From: Heliopora coerulea
Lineage: Eukaryota > Cnidaria > Anthozoa > Scleralcyonacea > Helioporidae
Reading direction: 5' to 3'
Assembly (NCBI GenBank): GCA_030142905.1
Contig: JASJOG010000042.1
Location: forward strand, 1,878,501 to 1,942,500
Length of the DNA stretch: 64,000 nt
The notes beneath the pieces are model-generated. The model did no database searches. It was not told where the DNA came from and saw only the letters and a program-made list of their open reading frames with translations. Numbering within the stretch: the first letter of the stretch is position 1; each line of letters opens with the position of its first letter. Shown piece by piece: positions 23,270-36,359 of the stretch. Made by a program: the position numbers and the translations under genes.

Positions 23270-23395
23270 ATATGTATAATGAAAAGTTTGTTCTCAAGCT
23301 TTTATCTCAGAAAAATGTCTGACCTCCCCAACGGGAATCGAACCCGTGTCTCCCGATTGCCGGTACGGTTGTTTTACCACTACGTCTCAGACGGC
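23270..23395 (-). mobile_element. tRNA-derived SINE, copy 1
   Basis: Minus strand: a tRNA-like head (23395 to about 23317) with a perfect T arm ACGGG-TTCGATT-CCCGT (B box), then a body TTTTTCTGAGA..AAGCTTGAGA shared with the SINEs at 40860-41460. Direct repeats of about 27 bp (GTAAGTAAATTTCATCTTAC and onward) lie at 23223 and 23487 on either side. Confidence 0.7.
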
Positions 23396-24919
23396 AGGTA
23401 TGATGTTAATTCGGGACCTGGTTCGAAATATTGATATGCCTCTTTCGTACTTGAAAGCTGAACATACCTGTAATGTGATATTGTAAGTAAGTAAATTTCA
23501 TCTTACTAAGTGTCTGAGACCCTATTGTTACTAAGTGTCTGAGACCCCCAGTTGTTCCGTTACGCCACTGCTTCAGGTGCTGTGTTTAATTTTTCGAAAA
23601 CACTAGGATATTTTCTAATAGCTTTTCGTATCTGCAAATTTAGTTTGGCTTTTGATCCTCCTTGTAAACCCATCCTATGATATAACTGAGATGCTCTCGG
23701 CACAAAATCGTCAAATAACATGTTGCTCTAGCAATCCGTAACAGTTCCGAAAATACTGCACCATGAAAAATATTGGAAGGAATGTAACTTGAAAGATCAG
23801 GGATATGTACTATCGAAAATGGAAAAGCGTCCCTCTTATCAAATAACTTATACATAAACACTTGCGTTCCAAAGTTTTTCCTATCTCTGCATGTAACCAT
23901 AACTGACTCAGTTTTTTTAAACGTCGAAATGAGCTTTGTTTCATTTTCGTTTTTGACTGTCCTGGCCTTTGCTTTTTCCCCTTACTTTTAGCTTTGGCCT
24001 GATACTCAAATCAGGTCGGTTTTACAAGGTGCCATTGACCCGATACGATTGTCACAAGCTACCGTTCATTATGGCGTATGCAATGAATTCATACGAGTAC
24101 AATATCTTTCCAATCATTCGTCCACCAATCCTGCAATACGTCGTGAAGACATTGGTGACTGAATTGTATATGTCAGGAGGAGCGATCAGAGGGGACAATC
24201 GTTACGTGTAGATCACGCCAAAAGGATTCAACCCTAAAAATTCCCTTTACTTCATTATTTGACAATGTGCTTGGTGTTTTTCTTACGTGTGTATTAGTTT
24301 AGCATGGCAATTGCTTGAAGCCAGTAGCAGAAATGTACTTACTTTATGGCTGTTTTGCATCAGGTGGATCATATCGTGCGGAAGCGACTTTTTCTTTTAT
24401 CTCGTTGGCTCACGACTGTAATGAGAAACCTATTCAGTTTACACTAAATGCTGATTCGAGCGCTAAAATTCGCTCAGTGGAAAACATCCTTACCGAAAAG
24501 GCGGAACTTTCCGAGTGGAAAAATTTTGTTTTTCCTTCAAAGGTCATAAAAAACCGAAAATCGTCCGCTTGGTGGAAATGAGACCTGACAAAACGTTTTG
24601 TACACTTCCCATTCCAAGGTGATGGTCTCTCACGTTTCACGTGTATCCACGCGCAGCGATGCTAACTATTTCCCGGGCAGTGTTTCCCGCGTCCACACCA
24701 ATACCGAGAAAACGTTCATTAATTTTTCGTAGTGATCCCGTTTCCAACGTCGGTGTTGTTATCCTGAACGTTGGAAACTGGCGGTCGTGTGGAAATTTTA
24801 ACATTTCAATGATAATCCAAGTAACTTTAATGGAACCGAGCGGAGCTAGAATCGAGTGCTGATAAGAGCTCAGAGACACGTGCGCTTTAAACTGTGCCAC
24901 CAAACTCCAGAATGACGAT
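23396..24919. other. D1 tail, non-coding
   Basis: Collinear with D2 31480-32673 from about 23690. The counterpart of the D2 signal-peptide-like ORF is closed here by a TAG after about 20 codons (reading from ATG near 23930), so it is not a shared intact gene. Confidence 0.45.
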
Positions 24920-25367
24920 GCTTTCATGGCCAGCCTGGATGCATCAACGAGGTGTCGGAGACTACCGTACGACTGTCGGTACGAAGCGTCAAATTTTCCT
25001 TTGTGAGCCCCGCTTTCGAATAATTTGCTGTGCCATTGGCAGCTTAGTACTATGGTCATCGTTTTCCCTTGCGCGCGAGAGAAGTCGAGCCGACCATTTT
25101 AAAGTCGAAAAGGAAGAGGGGTCGTTTCAGGGTGCTTTGTATACATCGGGTGTCCCTTGCTTTCAGATATTTGTTTCCCTTCTTGGTTCTCTCCTTGTAT
25201 TATCTAATCTGTTCTTTTTTTCAAGTTGTCTGATATACAGGACACGGGGCGTTGAAAAGTCAACCAAACATCGTTGAACGTTATATTTAATAGATAGTTA
25301 CTGAGATACGCAGCGTTATTTGATATAATGTAGGCATTTGAGGCCGCGCGCAGGCCGAAGTTGCTTG

Positions 25368-25888
25368 ATGATGATGATGATGATCTTTATTTTAACACCC
25401 TAACCATAGTCAACATAAGTTGATTTCCACATGGGGCGTGAACAATAACAAAATTACAAGATGTATACTATACTATTTACATTTTAAAATACATACTATA
25501 AAGAACATTACATGAAGTATGGCAGAGTATGAACAACTATTAACAATTAAATGATGTCCGTATTTGTTTTGAAAATGTGGAAAGAGATTTTATTTTGAAA
25601 GGTCTTGAGAGAGTTTATTTCTTTAAGTTCGTTTGGTAATAAATTCCAGACTTGTGGTCCATTAAATGCAAGGCTTTTTTTCATGCTATTGGTACGTGGC
25701 TGAGGTAGGCAAAGTGTACTTTTAATACCACGAAGTTCATAGTCTGTCGATTCACTTTTGAAAGTAAATAAATCAGTGAGTGATGTTGGACCCATGTTGT
25801 TAAGTAATTTAAACATGAGTTTTGCTCTACTTTTTCGTCTTTAAATTCTAAGTGGTTCCCAGTTTAAAGCACTTAAAGCAATTTCTTG
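25368..25888 (-). mobile_element. 5'-truncated CR1/L2-like LINE fragment
   Basis: The minus-strand frame 25816-25547 is the extreme C-terminus of a non-LTR reverse transcriptase ORF (FNGPQVWNLLPNELKEINSL..FQNKISFHIF). The 3' end is a (TGA/ATC)n microsatellite tail at 25368-25382. The insertion interrupts D sequence between GTTGCTTG and CATTATAT, which are contiguous at 15645-15660 in D1. The short flanking match TTGCTTG/TTTCTTG may be the target duplication. Confidence 0.85.
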
Positions 25889-26233
25889 CATTATATTAAA
25901 TAAGGCTATGTGCCGAAGTAATTATCTTTTATCATTACTGACCCTCCTTAAAATCGATTATGTTTTCTCAGCATTATATCAGATTAATGCCAAGTGAAAA
26001 GAGGTTTTGATGCGGGTCAGTAATTATATGTTAGCCGTCCGCTAACCCCATTTTACGATCGAAGACTAAGTTTCAAAACGACAACGTAGGACAATGGAAG
26101 TGCCGTGTTGAACGGCAATGAATACGATCAGTTCCGATTGCATTCGAATTAGAAAAGTATAATCAACATCGTCAGACGCGTATGGGAAGTAACGCGACTG
26201 TGCCCAATAGTGGTCAGTTCACGGAGAATAACG

Positions 26234-28450
26234 ATGTCGTCTCCAAGGGAGTCCAACATGCGGTCTGGGGGTAGAACTCCGGCGCTTAAGCTTTGCAGGT
26301 CAAGCTAGTACTTAGTTTCATCATCAATTATTTTTTAGTTGCTATAGCATCTCAGCACTACAACTATAGTCATTCTGAGACTCTAAAGTCTAAAATTTAA
26401 CTTCTAAAATCTAAATTCCTTGGCTTGACTGCTCGGCATTCACTCTGGCCCCCCGTAGGGAAAAGAAATCAGGTAGTCTTAATCCGTGTAAAAAAGGTTG
26501 GACACCCCTTGCCTGTACTGTTTTCTGGAGTGGGCTGTCGTAATCTCGTCCTTATAGGACTTCTACCCATCGTTCGGGCTGCGGTAAATGCTCGTGGGAA
26601 TAAGGTGGGACTTTGTGAGTTTGAGAAGAGAATGCGCAGCGCAACCTTCTGGAATTGGCGACTTAACATTTCAATGTCCTTCGTTTTCCTGCCACTAAAA
26701 TTGTGGTTTTGCTTGCTTGCCCGAGTTGAGTACTTACCTTCTTCACAAGGCTGCTATGTGTGTTTTTTTTTCCTCGGTCAAACCTCGAGTAGAACTATCG
26801 CTTGAAAGTTTACGCAGTACGTCCGCACAACTCCGGTAACCTGAGCGGAATGTCAAATGTGAGCGCAGTTTTACGAGGTGGATAATGTGGCCTTAGTTGT
26901 AATGACCATATTATCTCTACGTGTTAGCAATAAGTCTGACTTCTTTGATGACCGATAGACTAAAGCTTCACAAAGAACCTTTAAGCTTCGAACAATTCCG
27001 TTGTTCGACAAACGGCTGACTTCGTGATCGTAAGAACTGATTAGAATATTTCACAGAGTAGATGCAGTGGCTGAATGAGGCTTTTCAGCACTCCGAGCTA
27101 GTTAAAGACAGACGACAGCCCTGTATTTGTACACGTACCATATGTTCCAGTTTCGATAAAGAGATGCAGTTCAGTTAGGTTTGTCAAGTGTCCAACTGTC
27201 CTTAAATTGCGCGGCATCCTCTTGTACTGCCCCTCCAGCGCATTGGTTGAGGCAGTGAGAAGAGGCAATAAATTCCCTTTCGTGTATTCACACCACCAAT
27301 TGTTTGCATATCACTTTCACTCTTACACTTACTTCATCCGACTTGGGTTTTCACAGGGATCCCTTAAAATTACGTGTTGCTAGAAGCGGAGTAAAAATCA
27401 GCGTTCGTACCTACAAATATACTTGTGCATACAGAAATATATAAAGCCATAATCTGTCAAGGAATTTAAGGTTCTTTCGAAATAGAATAATTGCTAGTTT
27501 TAGAACAGAATTTGCTCTTCAAGCAAGCATCTTGTAATTTTCAGCGACACGAAATCATGACGGTTAACTGCTAGTCTTGGATTCGTGTAGTATTTTAACA
27601 ATCTGAAGATAAGAAATTTCTTTTGGCTAATAATTGTTAGACACGTTCACAAAACGTCATCCGAGTATAACATTTTACTAACGCCATAAAGTCCTTTTTC
27701 ATTTTATGAACTTATACATCCAGGAGAGTCTAATATTGCAAAGATTAAGCCCTAGAGAGCTATTTTAGTACAGTTCTACACAGTGGTCGTCGGATCTAGG
27801 ATCTGGCCGAAATTTTGCAATGTCCTCAAAATCTGACAAATCTATCCAGTTCATTACCAATATCCAATTTTAAAGTTTTCCGATCAAATTTTACTGAGGC
27901 TAAAGTAGTCGAGTACATTAAAGGTGAAGTAAAATTTATATTTCTCGAGAATGGCGCACGTGCCAAACATTCTATAAATTGATAATTTAACAACAAAATT
28001 AACGACTACATACGAGTAACAACATCTTGTAAACCCAAGAATTTCATCAAAAAACAACATGAATGACGACTTGAAGGTAATGTTTTAATGTTATTACAAG
28101 CTTTTCTCGCTTAGGGTTTAGTTCACTGCCGTTTTGGAAATGAATAAAAATTAGATCACCTCGGTAGTCTACATGCCAATCTGAATAGGTAAATTAAGCT
28201 CAATCTTTTTTGACCTCAGTGGAAAGTTCAGCGCTAACAAATTCTTTTGAAATCCCATCAGACACGGTCATAAATAATTTAAGTATATGCCAATACTTGG
28301 TTTGGGTTTTTTTTGTATTCAAAAACAATAGAAAGGGCAGCTAAAATTCTTGATGTCCAGTTAAAGGAAGCCGAAGAAGGGCGTAGCCTGAACCTGGCTG
28401 CAAATCTAAAGGCCAAGTTTGGTCCTAGGGATTATCTGTTACACGACTGA
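26234..28450 (+). CDS. Small two-exon gene, D2 copy (unknown function)
   Basis: Exons 26234-26298 and 28336-28450 match the D1 gene in length, phase and splice sites (TGCAG|GTCAAG, then AATAGAAAG|GGCAGC). The product is 59 residues. Differences from D1 are a few replacements in exon 1 (W to R, E to A, R to L) and P-K to L-N in exon 2; the rest of exon 2 differs only at synonymous sites. The C-terminal FGPRDYLLHD is identical. Function unknown. Confidence 0.6.
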
Positions 28451-30590
28451 TCCTCGAGAGATTTCATTATTCTCTCTCTTCATTATATCAAAGGTTTTAC
28501 CTCCACTTTCTCTTGTTCATGGATACAAAAAAGCAGTCAAGTCATGATATACTTTACTAGTTTTATGACCACATCTGACAGGTTTTCCAAACAATTCGTA
28601 AGTGCTGATCTTTCTACCGGATTCAACAAAACTTGTGCTTAATTTACATATTCACATTAGACATCTAAACCACCAAAGCGATCTAATTTTATTCATTTCC
28701 AAAACGGCAGTGAACGAGGTAGTATTTCGAAACGCAAGCGAGTGGCTTGTAATACAGTTACAACATTACCGTCGAGTTGTCATTCGTCGTGTTTTTTGGT
28801 CTCAGATCTTGGATTTACAAGATGTTGTTACTCGGAATTTGACTTATTACGAAAGCGTCGGACTACTTGAGTCATTGACTGCCCCAAGCATCTCAGTAAT
28901 CTTTGTCACTTCAATGAATATGGCTTGAGGATAACGTCTCGAAGTGTTCACAAAGTCTGCCTGTGTCAACATACTTCATGGTATACCGTCCAGTTTATGA
29001 GAACTTATTCCAGCTGAAAGGTGACCTCCGGAATACACGAAGAATGACCGGGAGCTAAAGTTAATTCGTATGCATTAAGTTAAACTAAAGTTTCACTGGA
29101 AATATTTTACAGGAGTTTAGTGAGTGGTGTCGTTTGGTAAAGTTCGTGAACGTCTTGTTTCTTGTCTTTGCTGTTTTACCATACATTATCGTGCATTAAC
29201 CATTCTGTCTGCTGTTCCGTTTTGCTCATGGCTTATAAGACCAATTTATTGTTATGTGCTACAATCCTGGCCAAAAGTACCTGAGACGGAGTTGCAAACG
29301 CCTCCTTACAAACCGTACCAAAGATGAAACAGGGAATATCGTTCGCTGCTCCTTCCCTCCCCTCTCCATCAATAGAGAATCTCCATCATCACCGACGGCA
29401 ACGCGAGTGACCGAGCGGGCGTGGGATGACTGAATGAGTACGGCGTTGTTCCCGTCAAAATACGGAAGTTAAGTGAAAGAAAATGTCTAGCTGGAACGTT
29501 TGTAAGAACGTTTGTGAAAACGAGAAGATTTTTCAACCAAAATAAACTAAACCAAAACGGATTAAATGGTAATCCTAGATTAGCGCTAATTGTTCTTTGA
29601 ACAACCGACATCTGAGTAATGTGTTTATTCTTTTATCATTGAGAATATTTAGAAGTATGGTGCACCACTGGTAACTTTGACACAAAAACGATTAAATTTA
29701 AAAATGGTGAGGAAATGAAACAAAGATGGTAGTTTATGTGAAGTGAATATGTCACCTATATAGGAAGTACACCAATGGGTCCAAACAGAGAGGAAAATTG
29801 AATTCAAGATTGTATTGCTCGTGTCTAAGTGATATTATTCTTATTAGTAGTAGTATAATTATTATTTTAATTTCTGTAAGTACGGTAACCTTTCAGAGTA
29901 AATTCTGGTTTTCAAAGTGTTGTGCATATGTTAACAGTAAAAGTCAAAATATCGTTTACAGGGTTACGTATTTTACATGTCATAATTACTTTTAATTACA
30001 AAATAAATCTAGTAATACTACAGAAATTACTTACATTACATTACTTATTTGCTCCTGTTAAGAAGATTTATGTGAGTTAAATACCTCAACTGTAAAGAAA
30101 AACCTCCACTGGGTCCCAACGTAGAAGAAAATTGAATTCGTGATAGTATTTCTTGTGTCCAAGTGTCTGCAAGGAACTAGTTTTATTTGTCTGAAAAATT
30201 GGAAATGCTCGTCATCAAAGGGACAGGGCTGATGTCCAAAATCCTCGTTTCCCATTCAAGAATGAAGACGGTCATTGCGTAATATGCATACTTATTTGTA
30301 TTTGTATTTGTGTTTGTGTATACACATATAAAAATACACAAGGGGGGAAAAGGGACGAACAGGTTGTGTACCGCTCCTCTCGCAGGAGGTCTACTGGCCG
30401 GCCTAAAAAGTCCAAGTGAGCCAGGAGTAGTCCCAGGGAAGTCGATACCTTCACGTGGTTCCTTCTGTTTCTACTGAAGTCGACTACCGAAAAGCGGATC
30501 GGTGGCGCTATAACCACCCACCCAGCTATGGGTCAAATAGTTATCGGAACAATGGCGAACGCGGGGCGGATAACTTCATGAATTTGGAAA
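28451..30590. other. D2 non-coding stretch
   Basis: No gene is seen. Collinear with D1 apart from the missing 1.5-kb segment near 29500-29530. Confidence 0.45.
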
Positions 30591-31245
30591 CAGTGCACTC
30601 AACTGCATCTTTGTGCACGGAGTAGCACATTCATGGCGGTCGTTCTAGTAAAATCGATGGTTTTCAACCATCACCTACTGTATTTGAACTGTTTTCACTT
30701 TCGAGCTGCGTGAAGCTGGGTTTACACTTGGTGCAATATTATCTAGCGTGTGACTTTTTCATTTTGTCTTAGAAGCTCTCGAGTGAAACTAAGTCGAAAA
30801 ATATTCATTTTTTATCAATACAACATTCACGCCCGTGACATCATGTGCCAAGGGAAAATCCAACTTAGTTCTAAGAACGGTGTAGCAATGAGTCAGCTAC
30901 GTATGAATTGGGTACCAGTACACTCAGCTGCATTTTGTACTGGGGGAGGCACATTAATGGCGGTCATTTTCATTAAATCGATCGTAATCGGTCATCACCT
31001 ACTGTGTCTGAACTGTCTTCATCGTGAAAGTGCCTAAAGCTGGGTTTACACTTTGTGCAAAGTTATCTAGCACGCGACTTTTTCCTTTTGTCCTAGGAGC
31101 ACTTCAGTTAAACCAATGGTGACATAAACCAATATTGACAACAGTAACGCGTGCGACATTTTGCGTCAAGTGGAAATCCAGCTTAGTGCCAAGGAACGGT
31201 GCAGCGATGCGCAAGCTGAGCTTAATCTGGTACACGTTTTTCTGT
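30591..31245 (+). repeat. About 325-bp tandem repeat, two copies (D2)
   Basis: Counterpart of 21910-22570, starting at CTGCATCTTTGTG near 30603 and CTGCATTTTGTAC near 30928. Confidence 0.65.
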
Positions 31246-31648
31246 TTCGGATGAAACATACGCAGATGATCTATACCAATATCTATTGTATTTAATGGTA
31301 AGCGTAACAGCTGAGTTTTGCCGTGAGCTGTCCCGTGCACTTTGGTGCCCGCTGCGTATCTAAACAATGTTAGAGGCCAGTACTTCTCCTGCTAAAAGTT
31401 TGTCGGTTCACTCACAAGTTGTCCATTCGTAAGTTTATATATGTAAGAGTTAAAGCCCGAGAACGGAGGCTTTACGTGATATTACTTGAAAGGTCTGGCA
31501 TACGTATTATCTAAAATGGAAAAACAGCCCCCCTATCAAAAAGTGTGTATGTATGTATTTATACATACACGTACTTAAACACTTGCTTTCCAAAGTTTTT
31601 CTGTCTCTGCATGTAACCATAACTGACTCGGTATTTTTAAGCGTCGAA

Positions 31649-31864
31649 ATGAGCTTTGTTTCACTTTCGCTTTCGATTGTCTTAGCCTTTGCTTTTTTTT
31701 CTCACTCTGAGTATTGGCCTGATACTCAATCATATCGGTTTTACAAGGTCCCATCGACCCGATACGATTGTCACAAACTACAGTTCATCATGGCGTATGC
31801 AATGAAGTGGTACGAGTACAATTCCTTGCAATCATTCGTTCACGAATCCTGCAATACGTCGTGA
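31649..31864 (+). CDS. Small ORF with signal-peptide-like start (D2 only)
   Basis: From ATG at 31649 the frame reads MSFVSLSLSIVLAFAFFSHS, a good-looking secretion signal, then about 50 residues with RYDCHK and a final Cys, ending at 31864. The D1 copy has a stop inside the signal region, and the two downstream readings diverge in frame. Function unknown; it may be chance or a decayed exon. Confidence 0.2.
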   Translation: MSFVSLSLSIVLAFAFFSHSEYWPDTQSYRFYKVPSTRYDCHKLQFIMAYAMKWYEYNSLQSFVHESCNTS

Positions 31865-33538
31865 AGACCTTGGTGACTGAATTGTATATGTGAGGAGGAG
31901 CGATCGTAGGGGACAATCGTGACGTGTAGATCACGCCAAAAGGGTTCAACCGTAAAAATTTTTTTACTTCATTTATTTGACTATGTACTTGATGTTTTTC
32001 TTACGTGTGTATTAGTTTAGCGTGGCAATTACTTGGAGCCAGTAGCTCATATGTACTTACTTTAAGGCTGTTTTCCACTGGGCGAATTTTATCGTACGAA
32101 CAGACTTTCTTTTATCTCGTAGGCTCTCAACTGTGATGAGAAACCTATTCAGTTTACACTAAATCCCGATTCGAGCATTAAAATTCGCTCAGTGGAAAAC
32201 ATCCTTCCCGAAAAGGCGGAATTTTCCGCGTGGAAAAATTGTTTTTCTTTCAAAGGTCATAAGAACAGAAAATTTCGTCCGCAAGGGAAATTTCACTTAG
32301 TGGAAATGAAACCTGGAGAAAACGTTTGTACACCTTTCCCATTCCAAGCCGGTGGTCTCTCACTTTTCACGTGTATCCACGCGCAGCGATGCTATTTCCC
32401 GCCCACACTTTGCGGATTCTCGTCTGAACCAGGCAGGGTGTTTTCAGTGTCCATAACGATTTAGAGAAAACGTTGATTTTTCGTAGTGATCCCGTTTCCA
32501 ACGTCGGTGTTCTCCTGAACGTTGAAAACTGGCCGTCGTGTGGAAATTTTAACATTTCAATGGTAATCAATTAACTTTAATGGAACCGAGCGGAGCTTGA
32601 ATTGAGTGCTGGTCAGGGCTCAGAGACACGTGTGCTGTAAACTGTGCCACCCATCCCCCTTCAGAATAACGATGCTTTCATGGCCAGCTTGGATGCATCG
32701 ACGAAGTGTCGGAGACTTAGCTACCACTGTCTGTACGCAGTGTCAAATTTTCCTTTGTGAGCCCCGCTTTCGAATACTTTGCTGTGCCACTGCCAGCTTA
32801 GTATTATGGTCACTGTGTTTTCCCTTGCGCGTGGGAAGTCCAGCAGACCATTTTAAAGTCGAAAAGGAAGAAGGGTCGTTTCAGGGTGTTTTGTATACAT
32901 CGGGGATGCCTTGCTTTCAGATATTTGTTTCTCTTCTTGGTTCTCTTCTTGTATTATCTAATCTGTTCTTTTGTTCAAGGTGTTCGATATAGAGGACACC
33001 AGGCGTTGAAGAGTCTACCAAACATCGTACGTTATATTTAATAGGTAATTGCTGAGACATGCAACGTTATTTGATATAATGCAGACAGCTGAGGCCGCAG
33101 GCCGAAGTTGCTTGCATTATATCAACTAACGCAGTGTGCCGAAGTAAATATCTCATAATTACTGACCCTCCTTAAAATCCATTACTTTCTCTGCATTATA
33201 TCAACGAATGCAGCAAGCAAAATTTTATGAACTTGACTTGCATAAGTTTGGTCGCTGCTTTCCCAAATTAAATACCGAGTGAAAATAGGTTTTCATGCGG
33301 CTCGGTAATTATATGTTAGCCGTCAACTAACCCCATTTTATGGTCGAGGACCAAGTTTCAAAACGACAACGTGGGACAACGTGGGACAATGGAAGTGCTG
33401 TGTTGAATGGCAAAGAATACGCCGAAACACGATAACGTCCGATTTCATTCGAATTGGAAAAGTATAATCAACATCGTCAGACGCGTACGGCAAGTAATGC
33501 GACTGTACCCAATAGTGGTCAGTTCACGGAGAATAACG
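31865..33538. other. D2 tail and D3 head, non-coding
   Basis: Contains the D2/D3 junction at 32673/32674 and the 5' flank of the third copy of the small gene. No other gene is seen. Confidence 0.45.
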
Positions 33539-33603
33539 ATGTCTTCTCCAAGGGAGTCCAACATGCGGTCTGGGGATAGAACTCCGGCGCGTAAGCTTTG
33601 CAG
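33539..33603 (+). pseudogene. Orphan first exon of the small gene (D3)
   Basis: The ATG and exon 1 (MSSPRESNMRSG, KLC) are intact, and a GT still follows CAG at 33604. However, the donor context is changed by an insertion of about 137 bp, and the block ends before exon 2. No second exon follows, so this copy cannot make the 59-residue product. Confidence 0.7.
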
Positions 33604-35612
33604 GTTGATCAACTTGAAGTTGAGGAATTTTGGTATGACAGAGTGCTTCTTACAGTTAGTAAGAAATTCCAAGTCTAACTCCGCCTTTGCAAATTTTAAA
33701 TCCAGGCGTTGGAACTTTCGAAAGGCAGCCAGTGCTCCATTGTGCTAGTCCTTAGTTTCATTATATTTTCAATTTTTTTTAGCTTCTATAGCATCTCAGC
33801 ACTACAACTATAGTCATTCTGAAACTTTCAAGTCTAAAATTTAACTCCTAAAATCTAAATTCTTTGGCTTGACTGCTCGGCATTCACTCCGGCCAGTAGT
33901 TGGGAAAAGAAATCAGGGAGTTTGATCCGTGTGAAAAAAGGTCGGACACTATTTGGCTGCACCATTTTCAGGAGTAGGCTGTCGTAATTTCGTCCCTATA
34001 AGACCTGTAGCTATCGTTTGGGGTTGCGGTAAATGCTCGTGGGGATAAGGTGAGACTGAGTTTGAGAAAAGAATGCGCAGCGTAGCCTTCTGCAACTGGC
34101 GAGTTGACATTCCAATCTCCATCGTTTTCCTGCCACTAAAATTGTGGTTTGGCTTACTTGCCCACGTTGAGTACTTAGCTTCTTGACAAGGCTGTGTTTT
34201 TTTTTTTCTTCGGTCAAGTCTCGACTAGAACTATCGCTTCAATGTTTACGCGCAACTCCGGTATCCTGAGCGGAATGTCAAATATGAGTGCAGTTTTACG
34301 AGGTGGATAATGTGGTCTTAGTTCTAATGACCATATTATCTCTACGTGTTTGCAACAAGTCTGACACTTCCTCGATGGCCGATAGACTAAAGCTTGACAA
34401 AGAACCTTTGCGCTTCGGACAATTCCGTTGTTCGGCAAACTGCTGACTTCGTGATCGCAAGAACTGATTGGCAAATTTTACATGTATATGTAGTGGCTGA
34501 ATGAGGCTTTTCGGCACTCGGAGCTAGTTAACGACGGACGACACTCCTGTATTTGTACATCTACCATGTGTTCCAGTTTCGATAAAGAGATACAGTTCAG
34601 TTCAATTAGGTTTGTTACGTGTCCGACCGTCGTTAAATTGCGTGGCATCCTCTTCTAGTGCCCCTCGGACGCATTGGTTGAGCATACAAGGGTTGTATAC
34701 ACAAAGGTTGAAACATTCCGTACAGTGAGAAGAGGCAATAAATTCCCTTTCGTGTATTCACACCACCAATTGTTTGCATATCACTTTCACTCTTAAACTT
34801 ACTTCATCCGACTCGGGTTTTCACAGGAATCCCTTAAAATTACGTGTTACTAGAAAAAATCATCAGCGAGGTTGGTCCAGTGTAAAAGCGGAGTAAAATT
34901 TAGCGTTCGTATCTACAAATATACTTGTGTATACAGAAATACCTGTATATAAAGCCATAATCTATCAAGAAATTTAAGGTTCTTTCGAAATAGAATAATG
35001 AGTAGTTTTAGAACAGAATTTGCTCTTCAAGCTAGCATTTTATAATTTTCAGCGACACGAAATCATGACGGTTAACTGCTAGTCTTGGATTCGTGTAGTA
35101 TTTTAATCTGAAGATGAGAAATTTCTTTTGGGTAATCATTATTAGACAAGTTCCCAAAAAGTCATGCGAGTATAACATTTACCTTACGCTATAAAGTCCT
35201 TTTTCATTTTATGAACTTACACATCCAGGAGAGGCTAATATTGCAAAGATTAAATCCTAGAGAACTATTTTATTACAGTTCTACACAGTGTGTCATCGGA
35301 TCTAGGATCGGGCCGATAATTTGCAATGTCCGCAAAATCTGACAAATCTATCCAGTTCATTACTAATATCCAATTTTGATGTTTTCCGATCAAATTCTAT
35401 TAGCTTGAGGCCAAAGTTGCCGAGTACATTAAAAGTAAAGTAAAATTTATATTTCTCGATAATGACGCACGTGCCAAATTCCCTTCATTTTGCGTTTTCT
35501 TTGTTTCGCGCTGTGGGTTAGCAAGGAGGTGGTGACTGATGATTAGACTAATAAAGTTGTTGATGTCACAAACATTTAATATTGATAATTTAACAACAAA
35601 ATTAACAACTAC
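33604..35612. other. D3 remainder, non-coding
   Basis: Insertion at 33606-33742, then sequence collinear with the small-gene intron of D1/D2. No gene is seen. Confidence 0.45.
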
Positions 35613-36299
35613 ATTAAATTAGTACATGACAATGAGTTTAACTCTTACTCTTCTCAATCTTACCATAAATTTCCCAAAGCAACGACTCCCCGAAATTAGC
35701 GACACCTCCAAAGTAGCAATAAAATTCAGTGCTTGTTGATAAATCCCGAAAGTAGCGATTTGAAACAATGGTCAACTTTTTGTTTTTCCTGATAATGCGA
35801 AATAATGCATTACATTGTCTGTTTCAAACTGATGAACAAGTAATTGAAGTTTATCGTGGATATAACCATCAATACCATAAACTGTAATTCCGAAACATGT
35901 ACAAAACGCGCAAAAACAGCCATGCTTTTCGTATTCTTACGGTAAACTTATATAAGCTTGTTAAAATTTGCAAGTTTATGCATAGCAGCAGAAGGACTAA
36001 AAGATCTGCGCAAAGAACTGAGGAGGAAATTGGAACTTCTTACTCCCACCGCAGACAATTCAGTTTAAGACAAGTAGTCATTCAGTTAAGGTTATACCGA
36101 CAGAAAACTTTGTGAAAATCATTTTACAATAAAAAGCAACAGTCTGATAATATTTGTCATGATTTACTTCAGATACGCATTTTGCCATCCGAAAGTAACG
36201 ACTCTCTGAAAAAGGTGGCAATCCCCTAAAAGTAACTATAGAGAAGGCTGCTAAATCCGAAAGTAACAAGCCTCGTTACTCTGGGAACTACACGGTATT
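35613..36299. repeat. Probable insertion flanked by ATTAAATTAG
   Basis: ATTAAATTAG occurs at about 35611-35620 and again at 36297-36306. Inside, two stretches share GAAAGTA(A/G)C(G)A motifs near both ends (35680-35760 and 36190-36270). It lies just where D3 stops matching D1/D2. The element type is not recognised. Confidence 0.4.
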
Positions 36300-36359
36300 A
36301 AATTAGTGTATTTGCCAGTCAGGCGGCGACATTACACGTAGTTCAAATCTCGTTCCAAA

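Larger units (their letters stand above)
15200..24919 (+). repeat. Tandem block D, copy 1
   Basis: About 9.7 kb repeated head to tail as D1 (15200), D2 (24920) and a truncated D3 (32674). All three begin with GCTTTC(A/G)TGGCCA and run collinearly. D1 alone has 19290-20835, which includes a MITE, and a Penelope/SINE-rich insertion at about 22785-23600. Confidence 0.9.
24920..32673 (+). repeat. Tandem block D, copy 2
   Basis: Head-to-tail copy of 15200-24919. It carries its own LINE insertion (25368-25888) and lacks the 1.5-kb segment and the Penelope/SINE segment of D1. Divergence from D1 is about 5% by eye plus indels. Confidence 0.9.
32674..35612 (+). repeat. Tandem block D, copy 3 (truncated)
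   Basis: Matches the first 2.9 kb of the D unit and stops at ACTACAT (35612), where D1 and D2 continue. It has its own 137-bp insertion at about 33606-33742. Confidence 0.9.
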
